From the NCBI GenBank assembly GCA_029448655.1, contig JACCLO010000001.1, positions 2,914,001 to 2,978,000 of the forward strand: a stretch of DNA of 64,000 bases. The letters are read 5' to 3'. The translations under genes were made by a program, and so were the position numbers. The notes below the pieces were generated by a model that did not search any database, had not been told where the DNA came from, and saw only the letters and a program-made list of their open reading frames with translations. Shown here piece after piece: positions 12,310 to 23,068 of the stretch. This DNA is from Wolfiporia cocos. Taxonomy: Eukaryota; Basidiomycota; Agaricomycetes; Polyporales; Phaeolaceae. Every line of letters begins with the position of its first letter. Position 1 is the first letter of the stretch.

Positions 12310-12331
12310 CGAGCACGGCGCGCCGTGCTCG
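12310..12331. repeat. Perfect 22-bp palindrome in left arm
   Basis: The sequence beginning CGAGCACGGCG is followed immediately by its exact reverse complement. In the right arm the same site (45859-45880) is a 9-bp stem with a GAAA loop, so the inverted structure, not the exact bases, is kept. Confidence 0.75.
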
Positions 12332-12779
12332 ACCCTCCTCAGGGTGCCTAGAAAATAGAGAACAATCAGAACAGGTCGTCCTAGAAAAGGAAAATACCGT
12401 AGATGCCCGAGATACCGCATCGCGGTGACTTGGCGGCCTATTCATTTACTGAATAATACGATCTGCTGCATATCATTATTCGCGAAAGTATTCGCAAATG
12501 GTTGCAAAGCAAAAGACATATACCACCCGGCAATTGCCATGGCGTAGACAACGTGGAGCAGGTCGCTGGGTGGACATCCTTAGGTAGCCGGTCTTCGCGT
12601 AAGCGATTCAATATTTGTATATGAGGTGGTCAGTAGACTCATGGACAGGAGTCGCGAAGAGATACCTTTCGGAAATCGAAAATACAAATCGCGTATACCA
12701 TGCCGAGCCTAGTCCGACCCGGCCGGTCCTGCAGCGAACGTTCGCCCAACGGCACCGGCTTGCACGCATAGCCGTGCGA

Positions 12780-14560
12780 TTCTCTGCGATTAGATCGATG
12801 TAGCGATGTAGAGTTCACACGTTGTGCATAGGCTCCCATCAAATATCGCGCCAAATTCTTACTGCCTCGTGCACATGCTCGGCGGATATACGATCGCACA
12901 AGGCCAGGGTAGTTGTCCCCGTTGATTTTCAGCCCTGATCAATTACGAGCAATGATTGTGAAGCAATGATTGTGAAGCAACCTGTGACGACGAACCTTAA
13001 CCACATCATTCCGAAGTCTCGTGGCTGTTTAGATGCCAACTCTGGAAGAGCAGAGGGATTAGGCATGACACAGAGTGGGCAATACTCACTATCAGGCACA
13101 CTGCGGATATCGAACTGATCATCGATAGAATTTAATTCCTCGTCGACACGTGGGCGACGTACCATAGGCTGACGCGCGGACGTCAATGCAATACAAATGT
13201 TGATATAGGCGAGAACTATCACACCGCCCAGCACGCTAGTTGATACTGGATAGGGGCCGTAACGTTGATGCGGCGGACGCTCAAGCACAGCTCACGATCC
13301 AGGCTGTCATACAGCTCAAGGTAGTTGCCCTCGGCTGATTCTTGACCTAGCTCGCAGTTAGCAATGATCGGGGCAGAAGGATACAAGGCAACACACACGA
13401 TGATCGCACTCATCCGTAGTTGCGAAATCTAGCGTAGAATAGTCAGCCAAGGCATGTGCGAATTGATCCCATACCGGCAAATATCATGAATACTACAGCT
13501 AGCGCAAGCGATGAACGTGATGGTGAGTGGTGCAGCTTTCGGAGGTGCGCTGGTGTTTTCTCGTACCCAACGAGTCGAAACTGCTGCATACTTGTTGAGT
13601 CTAGTTAGATGCAGCAGATCCTACAGCAAATGTTAGCATAACCCGGTTTATACACATAGTCGTGCCATGCTCTTCGCTGAGTGTTGATGCGGCGGCACCG
13701 AGCGTTGAGAGCACACGCTGTGCTCAAGGCTTATATCAAACATCGCACCTCACACCTGTTGCCTCATGCACATACTCAGCGTTGCTTCGCTTGAGCCAGG
13801 GCTGTTGTCGCCGCTTGCACTCATTCCTAGCCAAGGATCAGAAGTTGTCGGAGAGCAATCAGTTAAATGAAGAACCTCAATCACACAGCACGTTTGAGCC
13901 TCACGGCCATTGAGTCGTCGGGTCTGGGAGAACATACGAATCAGCCATGACATAGTGAGGGATGCTTACTAGTAGGCATCGCATCAACTTGTGAGATAGA
14001 CTGAATACATCGGATTGACCGTCAGCAATACTTCGGCACGTTGGCCACGTACCATAGATTGACGATACGCGAAGATGTCGACGCAATGCGAATTAGCGCG
14101 ACTATGTCAATTCTGAAGCAGATATCAGTAGGAACAATTACAGCATTCGGAGAACTAGAAGTTGGATGAGTCGCAGCGTTGATGCAGCCGACCTTGAAGC
14201 AAGCACGGCTCACGTTCAACTCGGGCAGACGATCACACATGCCAGGGCGGTCGCTCTCATTGGCTTTACATCTAGCCGATAGTCAGCAATGTTCGCTGGA
14301 GGCATACAGACAGATCTCATCGAACTCATGGAATAGCGGTGGGATCTAAGGAAAGCAGAGAAATTAGCAACAGTAAGAGAAAGTACGCCTTACCGGTGAG
14401 TATCGTGTACACTGGCGTAAGCACACACTACGAGCGTGGCGATCAAGTGCGCGGCATCTGGAGTTGTACAGGGTACTCTATCGTCCCTAATGAGTCGAAG
14501 TCGCTGCATAGTCATTAGCCAGTCAACGCCGACGTAATCGAAAGGAGGAGACGTACCTTG
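12780..14560. repeat. Imperfect tandem duplication, unit about 0.9 kb
   Basis: The stretch from about 12790 (gatcgatg...cacacgttgtgcatagg...tgcctcgtgcacatgctcgg) recurs from about 13680 (tgttgatgcgg...cacacgctgtgctcaagg...tgcctcatgcacatactcagc), followed in both by a similar CAGGG(C/T)(T)GTTGTC block and a conserved 3' part. Further partial matches near 14670 and 15150 suggest more eroded units. The right arm has only one such unit. Confidence 0.6.
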
Positions 14561-15239
14561 AGTGAGTTGGCAGATGTCCACGCAGCTCCCAGCGCAGCTC
14601 GGCTATGGTGGTCCTGTAACAACATCGGTAAGCAGTATATGCAAATGTTAACGAAAGCAGGCGTTGAGAGTGGTCTATGTCGGGCTGATGAGCGATGTTG
14701 CGATCACACCTCACACCTCGGATCTCACTCATGTCGTATCGCACCGATACTCTCACGCGCACTCAAGCAAATGCAGTAGTCCCTCGCTGATCCTCAACCT
14801 CAAACAAAATGAGCACCATTTATGGACAAAGACGGATCACGACGCACTTGTAGCATGAGCTTCAATGACGAAATACGAGGCAACGTCCTGCGGACCCTGA
14901 CGGACCAGACCTGAGGGAAAAGAGCAGCCAGTGCCACAAAGAGGATACGAACACTCACCCGTGAACATTATCGAAAGACTGTCGTTATATCGCAATTTAT
15001 GTTCGTCTGAGGGTCGTAAGCGCTGCGTCAAGCATTAGTGGACGTTGACAGTCAGGGATTGAAAGACGTACCACAGGCCGAGGGACAGAAGGACGCAAAA
15101 GCGACAATTTGCTGAAGCTTGTCGATGTACAGCCATTGTCGGTTGGTATGGACACACATCCTGCGATGTGTGCCCGCGTTCGGTCAATGTTGCGGCCACG
15201 CCTCATCTTACATCTCACATTTAATCTTCCATCTTGCAC

Positions 15240-15330
15240 CTCTTACAGCACACCCCTCGCACCTCTGGAAGCACGCCCCTTGAGGCACACCTCTTGAAGC
15301 ACACCCTTGCGTCACACATGTTGCTGCATG
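15240..15330 (-). repeat. Minisatellite-like repeat, left arm
   Basis: Degenerate copies of a unit related to GTGCTTCAAGAGGT (here as CACCTCTTGAAGCAC). The equivalent array in the right arm is at 43857-43898. Confidence 0.6.
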
Positions 15331-16500
15331 CCTCACACCCGTCGTCTTACGCTCACGCTCACGCTCAATCTCATCACACATCCACCCAGGCAGGGCCAGT
15401 TCACCCGTACCTTTACTCAACCCTATCTGCGACGTTAGCACAGCTCATGAACAAGCACAGGTCATGGCGAACCTCGATCACGCAGTCGCGCATATGGTCG
15501 GAATGTTGCCAGCGTGCCTTGGTGCTGGACCTGGCAGAGTAGACGATCAACCACGACATGACAGAAGTAAAAACTCACCAACGCGTTGTCGTAGAGAGAG
15601 TATGGAAGGATAACATGGAAGCCCTGGGGCACGATCATTACCTATGTGAAAAGAATGGTGAATGCATTCGGCGATATCATTGTACTATACCACGGCACCT
15701 GTCCCACTCGACTCATCAATGAATGCGATCGTCGGCGATATGGCTATCACGCGCACATGTCAGCCACCAATAGCCCATCCTGCCAACGATGATCACCTAC
15801 CCTTGAGTGGCGGTGGCCCGCTACGCCACACCGGCCAGCTAATCTTCAGGCGCGTCAATGGTCTTGGTTCGGCGCGGACGAAGTCGCAGTCGGTGTCGAG
15901 AAAGCGGGGTCAACGGTGGCCGGCGTCGGACGCGATGGATAGGGTCGAGGTTCAGTGGCGATAGTCGACAGAGGGGATGAGGAAGGCAGTAATAGCAGAA
16001 TGCGAGCACCAGCTCACCCCCAAAAGGGAACAAGCCAGCAAGAAGGGGTGGGCGTGAGGTTGACAGGTGGGTAGTGGGTGATTGGGAAACAGGGGAGAGA
16101 ACGGTAGGCTTTTATGTGTTTGCGCGCAGACTCCGACTGATGGCCACGAGGATGTGATGGGGCCACACCGCGCATAAAACACGTATCACGTGATCCGACC
16201 ACCAACTCTTGACCTTCCACCATCGACGGCTGCCTGGATGCGACTGGGATCAAGATGTGGCCACAGCCATTTGGACGCGTCGGCCACGATATCCTCCTAC
16301 CTTCGACCGTGATATACAGCCAAGGATAGCCTCTGAATAGTACAAACCGCCACATTCGAAGTATAACGCCGCGGGGAAGTCGTTGGCGCATTGAATGTCG
16401 ACATCGTATAACCACGACTGTGAGTATACCACAACCGTTGCGCTTGCCGGAAGTCTGGGCGGTCCTAAAGCGCAGATATACAACGCATAACGTTCAGCTC

Positions 16501-18179
16501 ATCCGGTGAAGATTGGAGAGCATAATAGACAAGTGGAGAGAAACGTGGTCAGGTGAGTCCTCTGGCCAATCGTACATGCGTTCGTCGTGTATGAAAGACG
16601 TGCACTTGCCCGTACCTTACCTGATACCCCGAGGTGCTTCCCTAATGAGCACAGTGTGCATTAATCCGCTTCAAATGAGAAGATGGGACTGGGACAAGGA
16701 CGATTGTGCCAACGCAGGACATTTGAGGATGTACCGCGATGTCCCAGGAGTACCGATGTGGAGATCTTGAGGACATAAGAGACTTGCCGGATGCATCGTA
16801 TCGGCGCTAGCTCCCGGTATCTATCCTACGGAGTGTAGGGCCCAGAGCGAGGGCTGCTTACGGTGAACAGCCCAAACGTTGGATGTGGCGCATATGTGAT
16901 CTATCCGCAGCACGCTGCCAAACCCAGACAAGGGTCCTGGCCTCTCCTGGCGAGCGTGCGCAGAGATTCCGTTTTCGAGGAGCGCGGCTATAGAGACACA
17001 TCCGCAATGTCTGCACAAGCGGGCATGATGGCACAGTGTGGCGCAAGCTGAAAACTACGTCATGCTCTGTCAGTCTTGAACCAGAATAGTTTTCACTATC
17101 GCTGCTCTCAAAGAATGGATATGCGGATATATTCTGCACCCACTCAGCCGGATACACAATTAGAAGCGCGCAGAACACCATGCGTGGTGACTGCGCAACG
17201 GCTCGTTGCTGTCTCCTTGTGACGCGGATATTGTGGATAAAAGCTACGGTTAGCTTCCTGTTGGTATTAACCATGTCAGCACAGACTATCCCAACCGTAC
17301 TCGTTGACCATTCAGCATTCAGCCATTCTGGAAAATAAAGCGGGGGACTAGCCTGATGCGCACGCGACATCTGTCAGTATTAGAACATGAGGAAGATAGG
17401 TGCTCCTCGGCTCAAGGGAAGGAGACTCTGGAAAATACACTAAGCGTCAAGACTAACAGGGATTTGTGACGACAGGTTCAGTTGTCACATTCCTGCGTCC
17501 TGCGATAACTATCTAATCGAGCGGTTCAGCACGGGAACAACCAGGCGCAGGTCTGTGAACGGAAGTCTTTTTCAAAATATTTCCGGCCCGAGCACGACAA
17601 GTTATGAATGCATTTTGCCACAAAATACATACCCTAGATACTTGCCGCAAGATTGTGACAAACACCCTTCTCACGACGGAGCCTAGACGGCAGCAAGCCA
17701 GTAAGTCTGCGGAACTGTGTTGAGACCAGAGAGATGACAAGCTCTGCATGCGCATCAGACTCAACAGAAACCGTACATCTCCGGAGATTCTTGCATCGAG
17801 TCTCATCAGAAGTTCCTTACGATAACAGCGGATCTGACGCATATACTCCAGTGCCTCAAGAGAACAGACATGAATCGAGCAAGCTTCTCCCATGTACGTG
17901 ACAAGAAGTCGGATGTTATAAGAAGCCAGCAGACACACAGTAACGTGCAGCACGTGGGAGACCGTACCATTGTCCGTTGTCAGATCTTGTTTCGTTAGAT
18001 GCCTCGGCGCAGTCGAGGATCACCAGGGTTTTGAATGGGCAGCTTACCCGGGAAAGACGGCTTGCTGGAAGTACGGATAACACATACCGGCCAGATTTCT
18101 GCAGCGTCAAAGCTCAGACGATACTGTCCGAAACCCAGCAAGTTGAGCGAATGTTTGCTACCAGCCAGAGCACGACTGC
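16501..18179. other. Repeat-derived or unassigned sequence
   Basis: No intact gene. ORFs on the minus strand (about 16858-17370 and 17513-17953) are hydrophobic in places but match no family I recognise. Homology to the right flank of the other arm (about 40450-42580) fades here. Confidence 0.4.
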
Positions 18180-18780
18180 ATAGGTCCAGAGTTATTGTCG
18201 TCAGAGTCAGACAACGGAGAAGCAACGCGGTCACATGCGCATCCAGGGGAATGAGCGCGCAGAGGAGCTGGCAAAGCAAGCGGGTGACACGCCGCTCAAT
18301 TCTCCCGCCTTCCCTATCCTGGCTCCGAGAACACAGCCGAGCAAAAGCGCTACAGCGCTGGAGAACAGACTGGGCTGACCGCCCACATACGAATGCAGCG
18401 GGCGTCGCCCTGACCGACCCCCCTCTCCCGCTTCCACCAGGCCTACACAGGGCCCCGCCATGTGCACGCCCGCATCGTCCAGCTCAGCCTTGGCCACGGC
18501 CACTTCGGGGACTACTACCGCCGCTTCGTCCCTTCCGAGCCCCCTCACTGCCAGTGTGACGGAGCAACCCTGCAGACGCGAGACATATCATATCCTCCTC
18601 GACTGCCCCCAGCACGCTGACGCACGCCACCACCTGCGCGCCGCCTCCCGATCGTTGAACGTCCGCGTCCTTCTGTCCACGCCGAAGGGCCTCAACGCCG
18701 TCGCGCTGTTCCTTAAAGCTACTACGGCGTTCGCGAGTTCCGCGGCCCCCCCCCCCCCCACCGTTGTTGTCGACCCAGGG
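18180..18780 (+). mobile_element. Truncated non-LTR retrotransposon (LINE), 3' end of ORF2
   Basis: Several frames together encode the C-terminal part of a LINE polyprotein. First comes an RNase H end (QGNERAEELAKQAGD), then a WRTDWADRP linker, then a HGHFGDYYRRF segment, then a CCHC-like zinc knuckle (CQCDGATLQTR ... HILLDCPQH), then an FLKATTAF tail. This order is typical of Tad/CRE-like fungal LINEs. The frame changes at least twice (near 18300-18360 and near 18585), and the reverse transcriptase part is absent, so it is a dead 5'-truncated copy. A run of 14 C at 18746-18759 lies near the end of the ORF. Confidence 0.8.
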
Positions 18781-19259
18781 TAAGTCCCACATAAAGACCT
18801 GCCTGAATTCCTCTAGATACCATCCCCTTCGCACCCACTTACACATGGTCTACCGAACCCCTCTCCGTCCCGCCCGTCCTCTGCCGCATTTAGTCGTGGT
18901 TACTTGACGCGGGATATAAATGTATACAAAAAAACGCGGTCACATGCGCATGTCATTTTGAGATTTGACAGGGCCAATCAGCGCGAGGCGCTAGCGCCAC
19001 ATGCCACACATCTCAGAGGCAGGCGCGACGTCGAACTTCCAACTGTTGTCTGCTCACAGAGATTATATCCCGCCAGATACATAAACAGAGTATCCGTACA
19101 TTAATTGACGAATAGCGCGCTGGTGCCATCCTCGACCGTATAGCCACATAGCTGCACTAGAAGTACAATACAGGACGGACGATGACAGACGACGCACAAG
19201 CACTTTCAGGTAGCGATTAGTGAAAGAACAATTGAAAAAGCAATGAAAGACGGGGCCAG
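18781..19259. other. Spacer with a short dispersed repeat
   Basis: Between the LINE tail and the stop of MND1. It includes a roughly 70-bp block at 18933-19001 that recurs inverted at about 40373-40441. Confidence 0.5.
18933..19001 (+). repeat. Short dispersed repeat, copy A
   Basis: It shares ACGCGGTCACATGC and a GAGGCGCTAGCGCCACA end with the minus strand of about 40373-40441, with a diverged middle. The GGCGCTAGCGCC core is itself palindromic. Its position agrees with an inner extension of the two inverted arms. Confidence 0.6.
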
Positions 19260-20341
19260 TCAGCAGATGTCCTCATACTCATCATCTACACCAAGATATT
19301 TCTTGATCTCCGCAGGATCGACACAAGTTTGTCGCGTGAAGTACGATAGGAGCAACAGGTAGTTATCTTAATCATTCCACATCGTCAGCGCGCATTTATG
19401 CATGATCACTGTCGACTTACCAGTCCACCGCACCGCAGCCTCCTTAGCGAGCATCACCGCACGCTTCTTCTCTTCGACCTTGACCGGATCGCACGCGCCA
19501 CACTGTGCCAGCTCGTTTTCCAGATCAGTTACCTCTTTCTTAGCCGCAGCGAGCTTATTCAGCGCTTGCGCACGCTCTTCCTGTTGCAAAAATGCGTATT
19601 GAGACACGACTGAAACTGAAATGGAATTAACGTGGCGTACGCTGTCAGGCCTCGCCGCCTTCTCAGACTCGATTGAGGTGCGGAGCTCCGCAAGCTGAGC
19701 ACGGTGTGACGCTTGATTTTCCTTCACTGCTACCAGCCTGTTCTGCATCTGTGTACGACGCATATAAGCTGGACATCCAGAGGGCGGTATGGAAGGTGTA
19801 AGGATATGAACCATTGCACCGCGTTGAGAAGGGAAGCTCCAGAAGACTTGAGGGGCGCATATATGCGCATGATTTGGCGAATTTATAATATGAGAATATT
19901 GTTTGTGTCGAATTATATGACTACCTACAATTGGAGGACCCGATCTTGTCTGCTTGGACTAGTCCATCATCTACGAGGCCTTGTAGGACTTCCTTCACAG
20001 ACTGCGAAACTGATATACAAGAGCAATGAAATCATGTTGGCTTGTATTGGGTCAAATTGCGTACCTATTCCTTTCATCTTCGGCCCCAATTTCTCTAACT
20101 CCTTCAGCTGTAGGATACATTGAGCAAATGCCCTCACTCCGGCTTCAATGCATATGCACCTGGAAAAAGTCCTTCTGTGTGCGATGTATAAGTACGCGGG
20201 AATAAATTCTCTTTGAAAAAACTCACAGTCTCATGGAAGATCTCGAGTAGCCTGACCCGCTTTTCCTCAGCAGAAAGTCCTCGGGGAGCCTACTCTCAAC
20301 TTTCAGTTGACGATTTGGCTCTGCACAGGGCAACTTGCCAT
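19260..20341 (-). CDS. MND1: Meiotic nuclear division protein 1 (Mnd1)
   Basis: Nine-exon model: 20341-20339, 20289-20227, 20174-20160, 20107-20065, 20009-19929, 19846-19812, 19748-19641, 19580-19421, 19366-19260; 204 residues, the usual Mnd1 length. Visible hallmarks are the N-terminal winged-helix start (PRGLSAEEKRVRLLEIFHET, then KDFFQLKELEKLGPK and SQSVKEVLQGLVDDGLV), the GSSNFFWSFPS motif, a central coiled coil, and the CDPVKVEEKKR...AKEAAVRWTDN C-terminal motif. Mnd1 pairs with Hop2 to stimulate Dmc1/Rad51 strand exchange in meiosis, in the nucleus. The first exon is only the ATG, followed by a GC-AG intron (GCAAGT...GAGTAG); this is inferred because an in-frame stop precedes the next exon. 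A decayed tandem copy lies upstream (21480-22400). Confidence 0.92.
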
Positions 20342-20460
20342 TGTGAAGAACAATATCAAGCAGTAGCACAGAGATATACGAAGCGATTGGATGCGTAAAA
20401 TCAGAAGCGACAGGACAAACTAAGGTGAAGGCCACCTAGTGGCTTCTCGGCGTGGCGACG

Positions 20461-20500
20461 TCGGGACCGACGCGTCCTGTCATGATCACGTGGTCGCGTC
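20461..20500 (-). promoter_or_regulatory. Putative MND1 promoter block (MCB and E-box-like motifs)
   Basis: An ACGCGT hexamer (20470-20475) and a CACGTG hexamer (20487-20492) lie about 130-150 bases before the MND1 ATG. The same arrangement survives ahead of the decayed copy (ACGCGT 22502-22507, CACGTG 22519-22524). ACGCGT is the MluI cell-cycle box bound by MBF-type factors, which in fission yeast drive premeiotic genes; that role here is inferred. Confidence 0.5.
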
Positions 20501-21479
20501 CAGGATGCAAGAGGCGCGCAACCTCCACTGTACAAGGACATGAATCAGAGAATCTCGAGTTTTAAGGTATTGGATTGGATACTACGATAAGTGTAGTACA
20601 AGGCTGCAGCCATCCTGCAGCGAAAACAAGCGCACCGCTCAATATAGCTACAGCTATAGCTTCTAGACCTATAGGCTTATACCGCAATGCAAAGCCATAA
20701 GGCACACTACCAAGCAAAGGGGTCTATCAAACAATTTGGATAAATGAGCACGCAATGTGTAATATACGGGCTGCATTCTAGACATTTTGATTCAGTGAAC
20801 TCTATGTTGATTATGAAATAGCAAGTCCCAAAACAAATCAGATACTCGAAACCCAGTACAGATATTACGACCCGCCTCAGCGGAACAGGCTGTGGTCGCC
20901 ATAAATGTTTTAGAGCATCAGGACAATGTGCAGAAGAGACAACTGTCTTCTATCCCTGAGAGGATATTTTATGAGCCTATAATTCAGTTCCGGCCGACTT
21001 CGTATGGACCGACCCTTAAGCTTCTTACGCCACGTTCTCACTAATACACCCGAGCTTCCTATCGTTCGCGTGGCACAGAAGCTACGGAAACAGGTTTCTG
21101 AGAAGCTCGGCTGGTCAAGATGTTGGGATCTCAGTATGACACCCTAGCGTACGCCGTATTTTAACCGTGAAATAAGCGTTGATCAAATAGCCATGTGTCA
21201 ATTATCAAACTCAATCAAATCGGACGCGCGTTTGCACAGGCTATGAATTGATCAGACGTAAGGATATTCTCCCTAACCTGATGGCTACAGAGATATGTCA
21301 ACGCGCTTCTAAGAGTCTCAAAGCACTCGAAGAGGTACCCCTGTAGACGAGATTGTGATGGGGGAAATTTTGGAGCATGAATGTTGCAACTACGGATACT
21401 ATGAGAGACGAACAATAACAGGTCGGCACATGCTCACAGAACGATTGCGTCGGATCAGAATACAATAGTAACACGTCAA
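20501..21479. other. AT-rich spacer between MND1 and its decayed copy
   Basis: No gene recognised. It has a few small palindromes (around 20644-20660) and otherwise unremarkable AT-rich DNA. Confidence 0.45.
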
Positions 21480-22400
21480 TGCGGGGAAATCAGCAAATAT
21501 CCTCGTACTCATCATCGGCGCCAAAACATGCTTGTATCTTCAGCCGAGAGCCCGCGTATGGCTCATTCGTGGACTCGACGGTTTGGCGCATTGCAACTAC
21601 CTTACCGAACATAACGGCCAGCTTCTTCTTTGGACCTTTACCGAATTGCGCGCACTGTTACCGCTCCAGCTCGCCTTCTAGCACAGATACCTCTTCCTTT
21701 GGTCACAAGTAGGTCGCTTCAGCGCTTCATTGTGCTCTTCCTATTACCGCTGACCAATATTTTGTAATCAGCTCCCGCCATGACGTACGCAGTGACGTCT
21801 CTGTGCCTTCTCTGGATCAATCAAGACACAGAGTTCAGCAAATACGACGCTTAACTTTGAGTTTTGTTCATGGATTTATCTCATGTAAACTGCGCATACT
21901 AGCTAGCTACTGACACCGGGGACATTATCTAATGACTTTGTCGGAAATATGTTGGTATCATTTAAATAAGTGATCAAATGCAAACATAATGCATTGGTTG
22001 ATAACATCATGAGAAACACAGCTGGCCATAGGCTGCGTAAAGATCCAGACACCGGGAGCATTATCTAATGAGGATATTATATAAGCAATCAATGCATTAT
22101 GTTCGCATTTGACCACTTATTCAAATGATACCAACATGTTTCCGACAAAGTCATTAGATAATGCCCCCGGTGTGAGACGGCGGGCACTCTGAGGTGTAGG
22201 GTGGCACATTCGATGATTCTCCTTACTACGACCACAGTAAAGAATGCTCCTAGGAAGGATTATCATAAGCGCAGTGCATTATCACTGACTCGATACGTAT
22301 TGTTGATGCTATTCATGGTGGAGGACTCGGAGGTCGACGCGCTTTTTCGCGGCAGAAAGTCCACCGCGAGTCCGCTCTTTCTCCTCGAAGGAATACTATA
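21480..22400 (-). pseudogene. Decayed tandem copy of MND1
   Basis: Segments line up in order with the intact gene. About 21485-21560 matches exon 9 (the complement of the DDEYEDI end). About 21590-21720 matches exon 8 (the KKR...LAK region and the LENELAQ region). About 21780-21870 matches exon 7. About 22330-22390 matches exon 2 (GLSAEEKRVR). Many stops and frame breaks are present, and exons 3-6 are not recognisable; a MITE-like element (21914-22172) sits where they should be. Similarity continues past the start into the promoter block at 22490-22560, so the duplication covered the whole gene with its regulatory DNA. Confidence 0.75.
21914..22172. mobile_element. MITE-like element with long terminal inverted repeats
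   Basis: About 259 bp bounded by CACCGGGG and CCCCGGTG and flanked on both sides by TGA (21911-21913 and 22173-22175), a possible 3-bp target duplication. The terminal inverted repeats are about 85 bp and nearly identical (CATTATCTAATGACTTTGTC and onward). A second copy of the outer end (ACACCGGGAGCATTATCTAATGAGG) begins near 22051 inside the element, suggesting a nested or rearranged insertion. There is no coding capacity. The CAC start and 3-bp duplication are compatible with CACTA- or PIF-like families, but the assignment is uncertain. Confidence 0.7.
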
Positions 22401-22489
22401 TAGAGTTTCACAATAATACATGGGTAGAAGAGTGAAGCTGCTGAATGCGGGGTGCAAGAACGGATCAACAACAAACGTCTTAGTGGTGG

Positions 22490-22560
22490 CGGGACGTCGC
22501 GACGCGTCCTATCAGAATCACGTGGCCGCGTCAGGACGCCACAGTGGCGCGCCACCTCTG
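22490..22560 (-). promoter_or_regulatory. Relic MND1-type promoter block next to MAG1
   Basis: It matches the intact MND1 promoter over about 50 bp (GACGCGTCCT-A/G-TCA, then ATCACGTGG, then CGCGTC), although the downstream MND1 copy is dead. It lies about 510-570 bases ahead of the plus-strand MAG1 start, so it may be kept because it now serves, or always served, that gene. Confidence 0.4.
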
Positions 22561-23068
22561 CGGCGGGGCTATAGAGAGAGGAGATATTTCTGGTAGGAAT
22601 CGCACATATGCCAAGTGACCTCAGACTCTGCAGGAGTGACTGCACGAGCGCGTTTTGCGTAGATACTGGAATAGCAGTGACGAGTGAGTGGACGCGGTCC
22701 GTACAAAGCCGCCGCACGTGCGCAACACGCCCGACGCGTCGCGTCACGGGCGTCACGGTCCAATGTCCAATGGTTGCCTTGCGGGGCTACTCCGCCCGTC
22801 TTGACTCAGCACGAAGAGGATCTTGACGGTACCGAGCCTCGTGGCTGGCTGACAATCGCCGTCTGCACGCATATAAGGGACGGCCTGACTGCCCAGATCG
22901 ACGTGCGATTTCGAGCAAGCAAAGACGGTCATTTGGCCAGAGCGTGCACTGGTGTTCCGGACCTCGAAGCTGGCTCTCAGTCTGCGTGAAGCGCGCACTC
23001 GCTTCGCCCTCATACTCAGAGCACCCCTCAATGTCACGTCTGTTTGTCGAGTATACGCGCTATCCAAG
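22561..23068. other. Upstream region of the MAG1-type gene
   Basis: No separate gene recognised. The frame of MAG1 is open back to about 22952, but the KMPPVTRS context places the start at 23069. Confidence 0.45.

Larger units (their letters stand above)
12260..16500 (-). repeat. Left arm of a large diverged inverted duplication
   Basis: Read on the minus strand, this segment matches the plus strand of about 42590-46000 almost throughout. Shared blocks include a GTCGACATTCA region (near 16390 / 42625), a near-identical stretch around GGATCACGTGATACG (16180-16200 / 42970-42985), GGTGAGCTGGTGCTCGCATT (near 16005 / 43140), a CCACCGCCACTCAAGGGTAGG stretch (near 15805 / 43340) and a hairpin at the far end. 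The arm is about 0.8 kb longer than its partner, largely because of an internal tandem duplication at 12780-14560. It carries relics of a spliced gene: the same intron (GTGAGT...GCCAG, about 15534-15577) is recognisable in both arms, but neither frame is intact. The original gene family is uncertain. Confidence 0.8.
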
